Positions 41,810 through 50,249 of a stretch of 60,585 nucleotides of DNA are shown one piece after another; positions within the stretch are counted from its first letter, which is position 1; every line of letters begins with the position of its first letter. The position numbers were made by a program, and so were the translations under genes. The notes beneath the pieces are model-generated. The model did not search any database. It had not been told where the DNA came from and was given only the letters and a program-made list of their open reading frames with translations. Origin of the DNA: UBA8752 sp965659115 (lineage in GTDB: Bacteria; Bacteroidota; Bacteroidia; Flavobacteriales_D; Sanyastnellaceae); assembly GCA_965659115.1 (NCBI GenBank), contig CBFHUP010000006.1, positions 1 through 60,585 on the forward strand. Reading direction: 5' to 3'.

Positions 41810-43056
41810 GACTTTGGCGCAGACCCTCTTCCCTTGCGGCGCTTGTTGCGGCGTTTCCCACTTCCATTTTGATTAGAAGGGGGTTTGCCGTTTGACCCTC
41901 CTTGCGACTGGCCCTTGCCTCTGTTGTTGCGGCCACGGCCACCTTTGCCCCTTTGACGGCCTCTGTTGTCGAACCGGTTGACATCGTCTTGGCCAACCAC
42001 ATCTCCGTAAAGCGCATCCTCTGGAGCAGCTTCCTCTTGGATGGCGAACTTTAAGAGGTCGTCCGGTTTCTCGCCCCGGGCGTTCATGTCCATGATCTCG
42101 CGGACATCCTTCAAATCAATGGGTACGGGAGAAGTTCCAGGGTCGTCGAAGTACTGGAACCACATTCGACCCCCGAAGATGTCGGTTTTAAAATGGCCAG
42201 CCTTGCCTTTCCGGGTCATCAACTTGGTGCTGGGTGGCGGAAACTTGGCCACCGCTTCCTTGTATTGATCCAGCTCAAAATTCAGGCAGCACTTCAGCTT
42301 GCCACATTGACCGGCGAGCTTCTGTGGGTTGAGCGAAAGCTGCTGATAGCGCGCAGCTCCAGTGGAGACGCTGCGGAAATCTGTCAGCCAAGTAGAGCAA
42401 CACAATTCACGTCCACAGACCCCGATTCCTCCGAGCCGAGCCGACTCTTGTCGGGCACCAATTTGGCGCATTTCGATGCGGACCTTGAACGCCGAAGCCA
42501 AAGCGCGCACCAGTTCCCTGAAGTCCACACGCTGCTCGGCAGTGTAATAAAACGTGCATTTGGTGCCGTCGCCCTGAAACTCGACGTCCCCGAGCTTCAT
42601 GTCCAATTTGTGCTCGGCTACAATGGTTCTCGCCTGGGACAAGGTCTCATCCTCGCGGTTGCGGGCAGCCTGCCAAGCTGTGATGTCGTTCATGTCCGCC
42701 TTGCGGATCACTTTCCGAATCTCGTGGGTGTCCTTGACGCGCTTGGCCTTCATCTGAGCGCGGACCAACTCGCCGGTCAGCGACACAATGCCCATGTCTT
42801 CTCCTGGCACCGCGTCGACCACCGCCACATCTCCTGTTTGGACCCGCCGGCCTTGTCCGATGCGGAAAAACCCTTTGCGGTTCCGCTTGAAGCGCACCTC
42901 AACGATGTCAAACGCGCGCTGGCCTTCGGGGATGGGGATGCCTTCGAGCCAGTCGAACACGGTCATCACATCGCAGCCGCAATTGCCGCAATTGCCATTG
43001 GATCGGCAGCCCATTGGCTTGCCGTCCGGTCCCTTCTTGCATGAGGCACATCCCAT
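41806..43056 (-). CDS. ricT: RicT/YaaT (PSP1-domain) protein with Cys-rich N-terminus and basic tail
   Basis: The 416-aa cytosolic protein belongs to the PSP1/RicT (YaaT) family, which in Bacillus is part of the Fe-S containing RicAFT complex that supports RNA processing and phosphorelay. The PSP1 core spans about 45-330: FDIVEVRFKRNRKGFF, DVEFQGDGTKCTFYYTAEQRVDFRELVRALA, IGVCGRELCCSTWL, QCGKLKCCLNFE. The N-terminus has cysteines 3, 6, 17, 23, 26 and 28, a likely metal or Fe-S site. The C-terminal 60 residues are Gly/Asn/Lys/Arg-rich (RGKGGRGRNNRGKG), suggesting RNA contact. It follows holB with 73 bp between, which hold a -7-like box and a small hairpin. Confidence 0.92.
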   Translation of the reverse strand: MGCASCKKGPDGKPMGCRSNGNCGNCGCDVMTVFDWLEGIPIPEGQRAFDIVEVRFKRNRKGFFRIGQGRRVQTGDVAVVDAVPGEDMGIVSLTGELVRAQMKAKRVKDTHEIRKVIRKADMNDITAWQAARNREDETLSQARTIVAEHKLDMKLGDVEFQGDGTKCTFYYTAEQRVDFRELVRALASAFKVRIEMRQIGARQESARLGGIGVCGRELCCSTWLTDFRSVSTGAARYQQLSLNPQKLAGQCGKLKCCLNFELDQYKEAVAKFPPPSTKLMTRKGKAGHFKTDIFGGRMWFQYFDDPGTSPVPIDLKDVREIMDMNARGEKPDDLLKFAIQEEAAPEDALYGDVVGQDDVNRFDNRGRQRGKGGRGRNNRGKGQSQGGSNGKPPSNQNGSGKRRNKRRKGRGSAPKS

Positions 43057-43075
43057 CTTCTCTCTAGGTCATCCG

Positions 43076-43097
43076 AGCCCGAAACCAGTTCCGGGCT
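43076..43097. repeat. hairpin in the ricT leader
   Basis: Arms AGCCCG (43076-43081) and CGGGCT (43092-43097) with a 10-nt loop lie between the ricT -7 box and its ATG. There is no T-tract, so it is more likely a leader hairpin than a terminator of holB. Confidence 0.3.
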
Positions 43098-43102
43098 TGT
43101 CC

Positions 43103-43110
43103 CGAAGATA
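43103..43110 (-). promoter_or_regulatory. -7-like promoter box of ricT
   Basis: The reverse strand reads TATCTTCG, the same octamer as before kbl, holB and ileS, 46 nt upstream of the ricT start. Confidence 0.42.
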
Positions 43111-43129
43111 ACCCGCCTCGGCGAGCGCC

Positions 43130-44263
43130 TTATCGGGGCCGATGCAGAAGTTCCATCATGCGCATGCTCAAATCCAGAAAAACAGTTCTGCCATAGACGT
43201 TGCCCGAAACATCGCGCCATGCTTTTTCAAGATCTGCTTGCATATCGGCCACATTTCCATGATGGATGTAAGCCGCGAATTTCTCTGCAAAGCCCCTTTC
43301 GGAGGCGCGCAAGCGGACTGCCGATGCCGCGCCGTAGTTGCCCACAATGCACTGCCGAACCATGTGGAGGGCATACAGCAGAAATTGCTTTTGGCTCTCC
43401 CTGCCGAGGTCGTGAAAAGCGTCGGCCAAGGCCGCAGCTTTGCGGCCATCCCGCGCAAAAGCAGTGCGCATCCAATCCACATACATGGCGAATTCCGCTG
43501 CCGCATTTTCCCGAACCAGCCGGCGTGCCCTTGCCAAGTCTCCCTCGCACAAGCCTACGGCATCTGACACTTGCTCACCCTCGGCGCCCAATCCGTTCAG
43601 CCAACGGACCACTTGGGCATCGCCTACGGGAGGAACAGGTACAATCTGAGTGCGGCTCAGAATGGTGGCCAGGATGTTTTCGGTGTTGTCGGCCAACAAG
43701 ATGAATACCGTCTTGGATGGTGGCTCCTCGATGACTTTGAGCAATTTGTTTGCGGTGTCGGTGCGCATCCACTGGGCCCCCCAAATCACTTGCACCTTCC
43801 ATCCACCAGCATGGGCTGTTAAAGAGAGCCGGCGAAGAATGTCCGATGCTTCGTGGACCGAGATAAAGGGCTGTTTGTTTCCGAGGGCCATGCGGTCGCG
43901 CAGGTCCACCATGTCAAAGTGAGGCCCTTCTTCCTTCAACAACCCGCGCCAGGTCCCCAATTGATCGGCACTCAGCGCTTTGTCTTTGCCCGGTGGCTTC
44001 ACCACAGGGTAGGTAAAGTGAAGGTCTGGATGCTGCAATTGATCATGCTGCTGGCACGAAGGACAGCTTCCGCAAGGCCGTTCTGTGCCCTTTGAAGTGC
44101 AGTGCAGTCTCCGAGCAAGCCCCAAGGCCAAGGCCAGCCCTCCCCGCCCGGCGGGTCCCGTAAACAACATGGCATGGGCCAACGTTCCGCGGTCTGCACG
44201 GTCCGCCAACCGGGCGGCCAAGGCCTCCTGACCGATGGGTTCACGCATCAATTGCACTTCCAT
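43130..44263 (-). CDS. holB: DNA polymerase III delta' subunit (clamp loader)
   Basis: This is a 377-aa AAA+ clamp-loader subunit. The N-terminal part reads GTLAHAMLFTGPAGRGGLALALGLARRLHC; the P-loop lacks the Lys-Thr/Ser needed for ATP binding, as is usual for delta'. A four-Cys zinc module (CTSKGTERPCGSCPSC) is followed by HPDLHFTYPV and the SRC-region-like WGAQWMRTDTANKLLKVIEEPPSKTVFILLADNTENILATILSRTQIV. The role is loading the sliding clamp during replication. ATG 44263 was chosen because it gives a standard N-terminus and lies 4 nt after a TATCTTCG box; ATG 44371 would add 36 residues antisense-like to nothing known and overlap the TonB receptor gene. Confidence 0.93.
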   Translation of the reverse strand: MEVQLMREPIGQEALAARLADRADRGTLAHAMLFTGPAGRGGLALALGLARRLHCTSKGTERPCGSCPSCQQHDQLQHPDLHFTYPVVKPPGKDKALSADQLGTWRGLLKEEGPHFDMVDLRDRMALGNKQPFISVHEASDILRRLSLTAHAGGWKVQVIWGAQWMRTDTANKLLKVIEEPPSKTVFILLADNTENILATILSRTQIVPVPPVGDAQVVRWLNGLGAEGEQVSDAVGLCEGDLARARRLVRENAAAEFAMYVDWMRTAFARDGRKAAALADAFHDLGRESQKQFLLYALHMVRQCIVGNYGAASAVRLRASERGFAEKFAAYIHHGNVADMQADLEKAWRDVSGNVYGRTVFLDLSMRMMELLHRPR

Positions 44264-44267
44264 GTTT

Positions 44268-44275
44268 CGAAGATA
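44268..44275 (-). promoter_or_regulatory. -7-like promoter box of holB
   Basis: The reverse strand reads TATCTTCG with 4 nt before the ATG at 44263. It supports that start and predicts a leaderless mRNA. Confidence 0.5.
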
Positions 44276-44282
44276 ACGGGGT

Positions 44283-46724
44283 TCAGCTCGACGGCGACCA
44301 GCGCAATCCAAAGCGCACGTCTCGGCCCGGGGCGCTGATGCCTGAAGCGAAGACTTTGTAGTGCCGGTCAAAGACGTTGTGCACTCCCGCAGACACGGTG
44401 GTCCGTTCGGTCAGACGGCCTTCGAAATCCACACCCAAAGTCCACCACGCGGGGTTGCCTTGAGGCAACGCTTCTGCCAAGTTGTCCGTGGCGCCCGGTC
44501 CATAGCGGTCCAAGGACTTTCGACCGCTCCACATCCAATGGAATTCTGCCGAAAGCCAGTCCCACGAACGTCTGCAGGAAACCCTTCCAAAAGCCGGTGG
44601 GATGTGGGCCAGTGGCCCGCCACCTTCCAGGTCTTGGCCCCGCGTAAAGTTCGCGGTGGCTTTGCAGCGCCATCCCGATTCTGGCCAGAAGTACACGCTC
44701 CATTGTGAGCCGCTGATGGCCGCTCTGCCCGTGTTCGCGTTGACCTGAATCAAACTGGTATCGCCCTCTACAACGATGGTTTCCATCGTGGCTCCATCGG
44801 CACCGATGAGCACCGTGTCCACGGGCACGATGGCGTCCATCAACTGCGTGTAAAAACCCGACACATTCGCTTTGAGCTCGCCGCTCTTACTGCGCCAATA
44901 CCCGCCCAACTCCAATCCAGCCAGTCGTTCAGGCTTCAGCTGATCGGCAGGGACGATGGCATAGCCGTCTTTGGCGCGCACCTTGCCCACATCGTCTACG
45001 TTGGGGTTGCGGAAAGCGGTGGAGAGAACGGCGTGTGCACCGGTTCTAGGATGGGGCGTCCAATGCAGCGTTCCGCTGCCCGTCAGGGCGCCTCGGTTGT
45101 AGGATACCTGTTCAAACGGCAGGTCCAAGCCCGGTTGGGCATCAAACCTCGATTCCAACCAACCTTGGGTGTATCGCGCCGCAGCCTCCATTTTCCAGCG
45201 GTTCCAGCGCCGCTCGACCCCTGTATAGAAAGCCAGGGAACCCATTTCAGAGCCGCCATTGGGATAGCGCGTCAATGCAGGCTGGTCCAAGCGAAGCCCA
45301 TCCGCCCTGCGCTCCATCCACGCCTCGGATTGAACGCCATCCATGCTCCAGTATGCGCCCAATGAAGTCCGCCAGCGGCGCACCATTCTGTCTACATCGA
45401 GCGAAATGCTGCGCACCCCCACCCGTTCTCGTTGGACTTCTCGGTCTTGTGAACCGAAACGCGCTTTGAGCCGGGACTCCTCGATGTGCTGCCAAGCAGC
45501 TGTCAGAGAGACGTGGCCCACGGACCTCACCAACCCGGCAAACTGAGCGGACACCAGGCTTCGTTTTTGGGGGCCATAATCCCACTGTGCCCATTTCGGG
45601 CCACCACCGCTTGCCGCGTCATTGAGACGGTCAAACCGCGGGACATTGGATCCGGTGCTGTGCTGAACATTGAGTTCTACATACCGCTCGCGGTCTCCGT
45701 ACCGCACCTTTTGAAGGAAGTCTGTCTGGTCAAAGCCCGTCCCAGGCTGTACGTCCAGGTCGGCATTGACATCGGCGACATCGGTGACTTCGGAACCGTT
45801 GGTCTCCGTTGTGACCTCCCAAGGCACCCTGCCCCAATCCTCTGAACCATGGGGCCGCCATGCCCCCATGCGCAAATCTCCAAACCGCCTGTGGGTCAAG
45901 CTGGTCAACACTGCCAATCGGCCCTGTGTGACTTCAGCATCGGCGTGGAAAGTGGGGGTTCTGGAGGCCCCAGAATAAGTGATCTGTCCGCGCGCCCGGG
46001 CGCCGGCTTCCCAGCGTGGTGAGCGGCTCCGATAATGGATCACCCCGCCCAGGGCATCGCTGCCGAATTGAACCGAACCCGCTCCATGGTGCACCTCGGT
46101 CGATGCAAGCACAAAAGGGTCGACGGTCATGGCGTTTTGCAGATGCCCACTCCTGTAGATGGCATTGTTCATCCTGACGCCATCGACCACGAGCAAAATG
46201 CGGTTGGCTTCGAACCCCCGCAATACCGGTGAGCCTCCGCCCTGTTGGCTTTGCTGCACATGCACTTGCCCGGATTGCCACAGGAGAGTGGCGGCGTTGG
46301 AGGGGGCCTCACGGGCCACTTCACTGGCCGAGATCCGGCTCACTGTTGCGGCCGATGACAACTCTCGAAAAGGTTGAATGCTGGAAACCACCACTTCAGA
46401 AAGGTTGACGAGGTCGGGCACGAGGTTGATTTCCAGATCCAATTGTGCCGCAGGCATGGCCACAGATTGAGAACTGAAGCCCATGCTCCTGACCTGCAGG
46501 GTATCGCCTTGTCGGATGAGGCTGTCCAACTGCAATCGCCCCTCCATGTCCGTCATGCGAACCTCGCCGTTGTTGTTGAGGATCACCGCCGCTGGCACGG
46601 GTTGTCCAGCTTCATCCCTGACTTCGATGACCTGGCCCAAGAGCACAGGAACAGTGCCCAAGCACAGGAACAAGCTCAACGCCAAGCCCAGCAAAAACGG
46701 GGAGTTATGGGGCCAAAACCGCAC
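44283..46724 (-). CDS. TonB-dependent outer-membrane receptor
   Basis: The 813-aa outer-membrane transporter has a signal peptide (RFWPHNSPFLLGLALSLFLCLGTVPVLLGQ), an N-terminal carboxypeptidase-regulatory-like domain (VIEVRDEAGQPVPAAVILNNNGEV), a plug domain (VVSSIQPFRELSSAATVSRISASEV...GSPVLRGFEANRILLVVDGVRMNNAIYRSGHLQNA...GAGSVQFGSDALGGVIHY) and a 22-strand-type barrel ending in FGLRWSPSS. The plug resembles haem, iron or cobalamin receptors of Bacteroidota, but the ligand cannot be told. GTG 46724 is the best start for the signal peptide and overlaps the recO end by 20 bp; ATG 46847 would add a leader lying inside recO. Confidence 0.92.
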   Translation of the reverse strand: MRFWPHNSPFLLGLALSLFLCLGTVPVLLGQVIEVRDEAGQPVPAAVILNNNGEVRMTDMEGRLQLDSLIRQGDTLQVRSMGFSSQSVAMPAAQLDLEINLVPDLVNLSEVVVSSIQPFRELSSAATVSRISASEVAREAPSNAATLLWQSGQVHVQQSQQGGGSPVLRGFEANRILLVVDGVRMNNAIYRSGHLQNAMTVDPFVLASTEVHHGAGSVQFGSDALGGVIHYRSRSPRWEAGARARGQITYSGASRTPTFHADAEVTQGRLAVLTSLTHRRFGDLRMGAWRPHGSEDWGRVPWEVTTETNGSEVTDVADVNADLDVQPGTGFDQTDFLQKVRYGDRERYVELNVQHSTGSNVPRFDRLNDAASGGGPKWAQWDYGPQKRSLVSAQFAGLVRSVGHVSLTAAWQHIEESRLKARFGSQDREVQRERVGVRSISLDVDRMVRRWRTSLGAYWSMDGVQSEAWMERRADGLRLDQPALTRYPNGGSEMGSLAFYTGVERRWNRWKMEAAARYTQGWLESRFDAQPGLDLPFEQVSYNRGALTGSGTLHWTPHPRTGAHAVLSTAFRNPNVDDVGKVRAKDGYAIVPADQLKPERLAGLELGGYWRSKSGELKANVSGFYTQLMDAIVPVDTVLIGADGATMETIVVEGDTSLIQVNANTGRAAISGSQWSVYFWPESGWRCKATANFTRGQDLEGGGPLAHIPPAFGRVSCRRSWDWLSAEFHWMWSGRKSLDRYGPGATDNLAEALPQGNPAWWTLGVDFEGRLTERTTVSAGVHNVFDRHYKVFASGISAPGRDVRFGLRWSPSS

Positions 46725-47445
46725 TGAGAATTTCCCACGAACGGATAGGCCGAGGTGCAGAAAGGTGGAGCTGGAGATAGCGCACATGCTGGAGTACAAG
46801 CAAGTTTCGGGCATCGTGGGACAGCGTTTCAGCCTGCACTTCCTCAAAATTCATGCCTTGAATTCTGAGAAAGCTTTCCGCTTCAGCCACCGAAAGGTAA
46901 TCTTCTCCCATCGGAGGACCCGACTCCCATTCGGCCGTGGCCAAATTGAACCGTCCAAAACCCGAGGGGGCGGAATGGGGCGCATCCGGTTTTAACCCCG
47001 TTGCCGCCACAGACTCCACCAGAAAAGCCAGGTGCAAACGTCCAATGGCGGGGGCATTCTCTATGCGGTATGATGTCCGCCACAATGCGTCGAACAGGTC
47101 GGTGTGTGGTGTCCCTCCATCCAAGGTGCGCAATATGAATTCGGCCAAAAACATGGCCAAAGCGCCCCGTGGGACTTCGCCTGTGGTGAGGTCTTGGGCC
47201 AGCATCCGATCGGCCCGGTCAAATTTGAAGAGGTCGTCCTTGATGAGCCTCAACCCGACCAAATCGAGCAAAGAAAGTGGGGCATAGAGGTTTCGGGAGC
47301 GCCTCGCGCCTTTGACCCCTTCGCGAACCAGACATCCTACGATGCCGTGCTCGCGCGAAAACACGCGCACAATGGACACGCCATCCTTGTGCCGCACTGT
47401 CGTCAAAACGATGGCGGGGTGCTGTGGCGGAGTGTTGTGGCTCAA
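46705..47445 (-). CDS. recO: DNA repair protein RecO
   Basis: RecO acts with RecF and RecR to load RecA on gapped DNA. The 246-aa protein has the N-terminal OB fold (AIVLTTVRHKDGVSIVRVFSREHGIVGCLVREGV) followed by the helical domain (LAMFLAEFILRTLDG...LFDALWRTSYRIENAP). The usual C-terminal zinc cysteines of other phyla are absent, as is common in Bacteroidota. The start overlaps the AAA ATPase stop by 4 bp, and the end overlaps the TonB receptor start. Confidence 0.88.
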   Translation of the reverse strand: MSHNTPPQHPAIVLTTVRHKDGVSIVRVFSREHGIVGCLVREGVKGARRSRNLYAPLSLLDLVGLRLIKDDLFKFDRADRMLAQDLTTGEVPRGALAMFLAEFILRTLDGGTPHTDLFDALWRTSYRIENAPAIGRLHLAFLVESVAATGLKPDAPHSAPSGFGRFNLATAEWESGPPMGEDYLSVAEAESFLRIQGMNFEEVQAETLSHDARNLLVLQHVRYLQLHLSAPRPIRSWEILSAVLAP

Positions 47446-48917
47446 TCTTCTTCTGTCGGGTCGAACAGGTTGCCGATCAGATCACCAAACGTAACCTCAC
47501 TGCCGACAATCGACTGTCCAATCTCGTTGAAAGCTGCCAACCCATGCAACACAAATTCCATAGCGGCTGGTCTTTCTTCTGACGAGAGACTGGGGCAGTA
47601 TTTGTCGACCACCTCGCCGAGCCCTTCTACACCAGACAGCGCCCCTGCATAGTCCGCGTCCGTTTGGTCTTTAAGCAGGGCCACGTCATTCCGATTAAAC
47701 CAAGCGACAATCGGCTGATAGGGGTCTTCGACCTTGCCCTTCTTGATGGATTCAGGGTCGGGGAATACCGCTGGAAACTCACGCCGAATCGCCTGCCGCA
47801 CCAAAGCCATAGCCACCCCGGCAGCCCCTTCTTGCTCTCCTTCATACACCAGTTCTACTTTTCCATTGATGGCCGGAATGACGGCCAACAGATCTGTCAA
47901 ACGGGCTGCGGTCCGATCGGTTCCATTGCGCAAGGTGCGCAGCTCTCCGGCCGCGACGAGGTGCTCCAAAGCGCTGATGGTCAACCTCGCCGAAACACCA
48001 CTTCGCTCGTCGATGTGCTCGCTTTCACGAGCCTCAAAAGCCACGCGCTCCAAGATGCGCCGCACCTGGCCTGGCACCATGACCCTTTTGCGCTGGTCTT
48101 CGGCCAGCCGTGCTTCTTGGTCCGTGATGGCCATAGAGTCTTCCAACGAGGCCGGATAATGCGTCAAGATTTGACTTTGAATCCGGTCTTTAAGTGGGGT
48201 GATGATGGCCCCACGGTTGGTGTAATCCTCAGGGTTCGCCGTGAAGACAAACTGGATGTCGAGGGAGAGGCGCATTTGGAAGCCCCGGATTTGAATGTCC
48301 CCTTCTTGGAGAATGTTGAAGAGCGCCACTTGAATCCGTGGCTGCAAGTCGGGGAGCTCATTGATGGCAAAAATGCAGCGGTGGCTGCGCGGAATCAGGC
48401 CGAAATGCAGGGCCCGGGGGTCGCTGTAGTCGAGGCCCTCATTGGCCGCTTTGATGGGGTCGATGTCTCCAATCAAGTCCGCCACGCTCACATCGGGTGT
48501 GGCCAGCTTCTCGACGTAGCGCTCGCTTCTGTGCATCCAACGTACAGGGGCATCGTCTCCGAGTTTTTCGATCAGGGCGCGGCCCTGAGGCGTGATGGGG
48601 TTCATCGGATCTTCTGGAAGCGGGGCGCCCTCCAGTACAGGCACCCATTCGTCGAGCAATCCGGTCAAACCCCGCGCAATGCGGGTCTTGGCTTGGCCGC
48701 GCAAACCCAAGAGGTTCATGCTGTGGCCCGCTAAAATCGCGCGCTGTACTTCGGGGATGACCGTTTCATCATAACCGATGATGCCTTCGAACATCTCACC
48801 TCCCGATGAGAGCCGGTCGATGAGGTTGGCGCGCAGTTCCTCGCCGATGGAGCGGGGGATGTATTCCAATGCGCGCAGGGCGCCCAGGGTGGCTGCTGTA
48901 GGTGGGGTTGTGCTCAT
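47442..48917 (-). CDS. MoxR/Mg-chelatase-like AAA+ ATPase
   Basis: This 491-aa AAA+ protein has the Walker A GLRGQAKT at 71-78 (the AKT form usual in MoxR proteins), the Walker B-like CIFAINELPDL at 181-191 with Asn-Glu in place of Asp-Glu, and sensor 1 FVFTANPEDYTNRG. Together with the VWA protein encoded just upstream it forms a MoxR-VWA pair; such pairs act like Mg-chelatase I/D subunits, remodelling or inserting cofactors into target proteins. The target is not evident. ATG 48917 was chosen; the only earlier start is TTG 48938. The stop overlaps recO by 4 bp. Confidence 0.88.
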   Translation of the reverse strand: MSTTPPTAATLGALRALEYIPRSIGEELRANLIDRLSSGGEMFEGIIGYDETVIPEVQRAILAGHSMNLLGLRGQAKTRIARGLTGLLDEWVPVLEGAPLPEDPMNPITPQGRALIEKLGDDAPVRWMHRSERYVEKLATPDVSVADLIGDIDPIKAANEGLDYSDPRALHFGLIPRSHRCIFAINELPDLQPRIQVALFNILQEGDIQIRGFQMRLSLDIQFVFTANPEDYTNRGAIITPLKDRIQSQILTHYPASLEDSMAITDQEARLAEDQRKRVMVPGQVRRILERVAFEARESEHIDERSGVSARLTISALEHLVAAGELRTLRNGTDRTAARLTDLLAVIPAINGKVELVYEGEQEGAAGVAMALVRQAIRREFPAVFPDPESIKKGKVEDPYQPIVAWFNRNDVALLKDQTDADYAGALSGVEGLGEVVDKYCPSLSSEERPAAMEFVLHGLAAFNEIGQSIVGSEVTFGDLIGNLFDPTEED

Positions 48918-48934
48918 GTAAAATGGGGCGTCAA

Positions 48935-50056
48935 TCAACGGGCTTTGCCGCGTCGGTTCCGTTCAAAGTCAGAGAAAATGGTGTCGCCGAGGCCCTTGAG
49001 GCCTGTAAAAAAGGCCCGGCCTCCGTTGGCTTCTGTAAAGTCAGAAACGAACCGCTGGAGCGCAGGGTCAGTGGCGATCATGAAGGTGGTGATGGGAATG
49101 CCCAGCTTTCTGCACTGACGCGCGAGGTTGTGGCACTTTCCCGTGATGTAAGGATCCAGGCCAAAGCTGTTTTTGTAGTAGCCCTCGGGCTCCTTGAGGC
49201 AGCTCGGCTTGCCGTCGGTGATCATGAAGATTTGACGGTTGGCGGTCTTGCGACGGCGGAGGATGTCCATAGAACGCTCCAGACCGGCCACGGTGTTGGT
49301 GTGGAATGGTCCCACTTGCAAGTAAGGCAGGTCCCCGATGCTCACTTCCCAAGCATCGTCCCCGAAAACCACAATGTCGAGGGTGTCCTTGGGATACTTG
49401 ACCATGACCAATTCCGCCAAAGCCATGGCGACCTTTTTGGCAGGCGTAATGCGGTCTTCACCATACAGAATCATGCTGTGGCTGATGTCAATCATCAGCA
49501 CGGTGGCGGTGGTGCTGCGGTGTTCACGGTCTTCCACCACCAGGTCATCCTCGGTCAACATGAACCCTCCGCGTCCGCTCGAAGCCCCAGGTCCGTGGTG
49601 GATCTGGGCGTTGCGCAATGAGGCTCCGAAATCCACTTGGTCCAGTTTGTCTCCGAACCTGTACGGACGTCGGTCCTCGGAAGGCTCATCACCTTGGCCG
49701 CGCTCACGTGTCCGATGCTTGCCTTGGTTGCCCTTGCGCAGATTGCCAAAAATCTGATCCAACGCGCGGCGGCGCATGTGTTGTTCGCCCCGCGAGCCCA
49801 ATTGGACATTGCCGCCCTCAGAACCTGTGGACTCTCTGAGGTATCCCTTGGCCTTGAGCTCTTCATAGAAATCGTCCAAGGTGTAATCGGGCTCGGTGAG
49901 CCCATGCTGATCGTCCAAGGCCTTCATCCATTCCATGGCCTCCTCCACGTCTCCGCTGGTGTGGGTCACCACTTCCGTGAACAACTCTAACAGGCGCTGG
50001 AACGGCGTTCGGCGGTCTTGGTCAGGACGGGTTGCGTGAAATTGAAATCCGAGCAT
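48935..50056 (-). CDS. VWA-domain protein, partner of the AAA ATPase
   Basis: The 373-aa cytosolic protein has a charged helical N-terminal half (GEQHMRRRALDQIFGNLRKGNQGK, probably unstructured in part) and a C-terminal von Willebrand factor A domain. The MIDAS metal site reads VLMIDISHSM (DxSxS) with the distal Asp in IFMITDGKPS. It is 17 bp upstream of the MoxR-like ATPase gene, the usual layout of MoxR-VWA chaperone pairs. The end overlaps nothing. The 193 bp upstream towards ispG holds no gene; a short hairpin (50064-50082) lies in its leader. Confidence 0.86.
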   Translation of the reverse strand: MLGFQFHATRPDQDRRTPFQRLLELFTEVVTHTSGDVEEAMEWMKALDDQHGLTEPDYTLDDFYEELKAKGYLRESTGSEGGNVQLGSRGEQHMRRRALDQIFGNLRKGNQGKHRTRERGQGDEPSEDRRPYRFGDKLDQVDFGASLRNAQIHHGPGASSGRGGFMLTEDDLVVEDREHRSTTATVLMIDISHSMILYGEDRITPAKKVAMALAELVMVKYPKDTLDIVVFGDDAWEVSIGDLPYLQVGPFHTNTVAGLERSMDILRRRKTANRQIFMITDGKPSCLKEPEGYYKNSFGLDPYITGKCHNLARQCRKLGIPITTFMIATDPALQRFVSDFTEANGGRAFFTGLKGLGDTIFSDFERNRRGKAR

Positions 50057-50063
50057 GGTTCAC

Positions 50064-50082
50064 CTTGGGTTGCATCCCCAAG
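50064..50082. repeat. small hairpin upstream of the VWA gene
   Basis: Arms CTTGGG (50064-50069) and CCCAAG (50077-50082) with a 7-nt loop lie 7 bp upstream of the VWA gene start. On the reverse strand the second arm partly overlaps a weak -7-like TAGCTTGG. Confidence 0.3.
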
Positions 50083-50249
50083 CTAAGAGGGAACCGACGG
50101 AAGGCCTTCAGGTTCATGCCCCCGCACCACACAAAAACTGTCAACTCTCCTGAACTGCCGTGGCACAGCGTTGTTACCTTCCCATCGGGAAGCCCCGGGT
50201 TGTTTTTGCGGCCCAGAAATTCCCTTTTGTACCCCATCATCAGTACCGC

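Noticed and set aside
48684..48707. Walker A with Ala before Lys (GQAKT) in the AAA ATPase as a defect
   Set aside because: MoxR-type ATPases normally have this AKT form, so it is not a loss of function.
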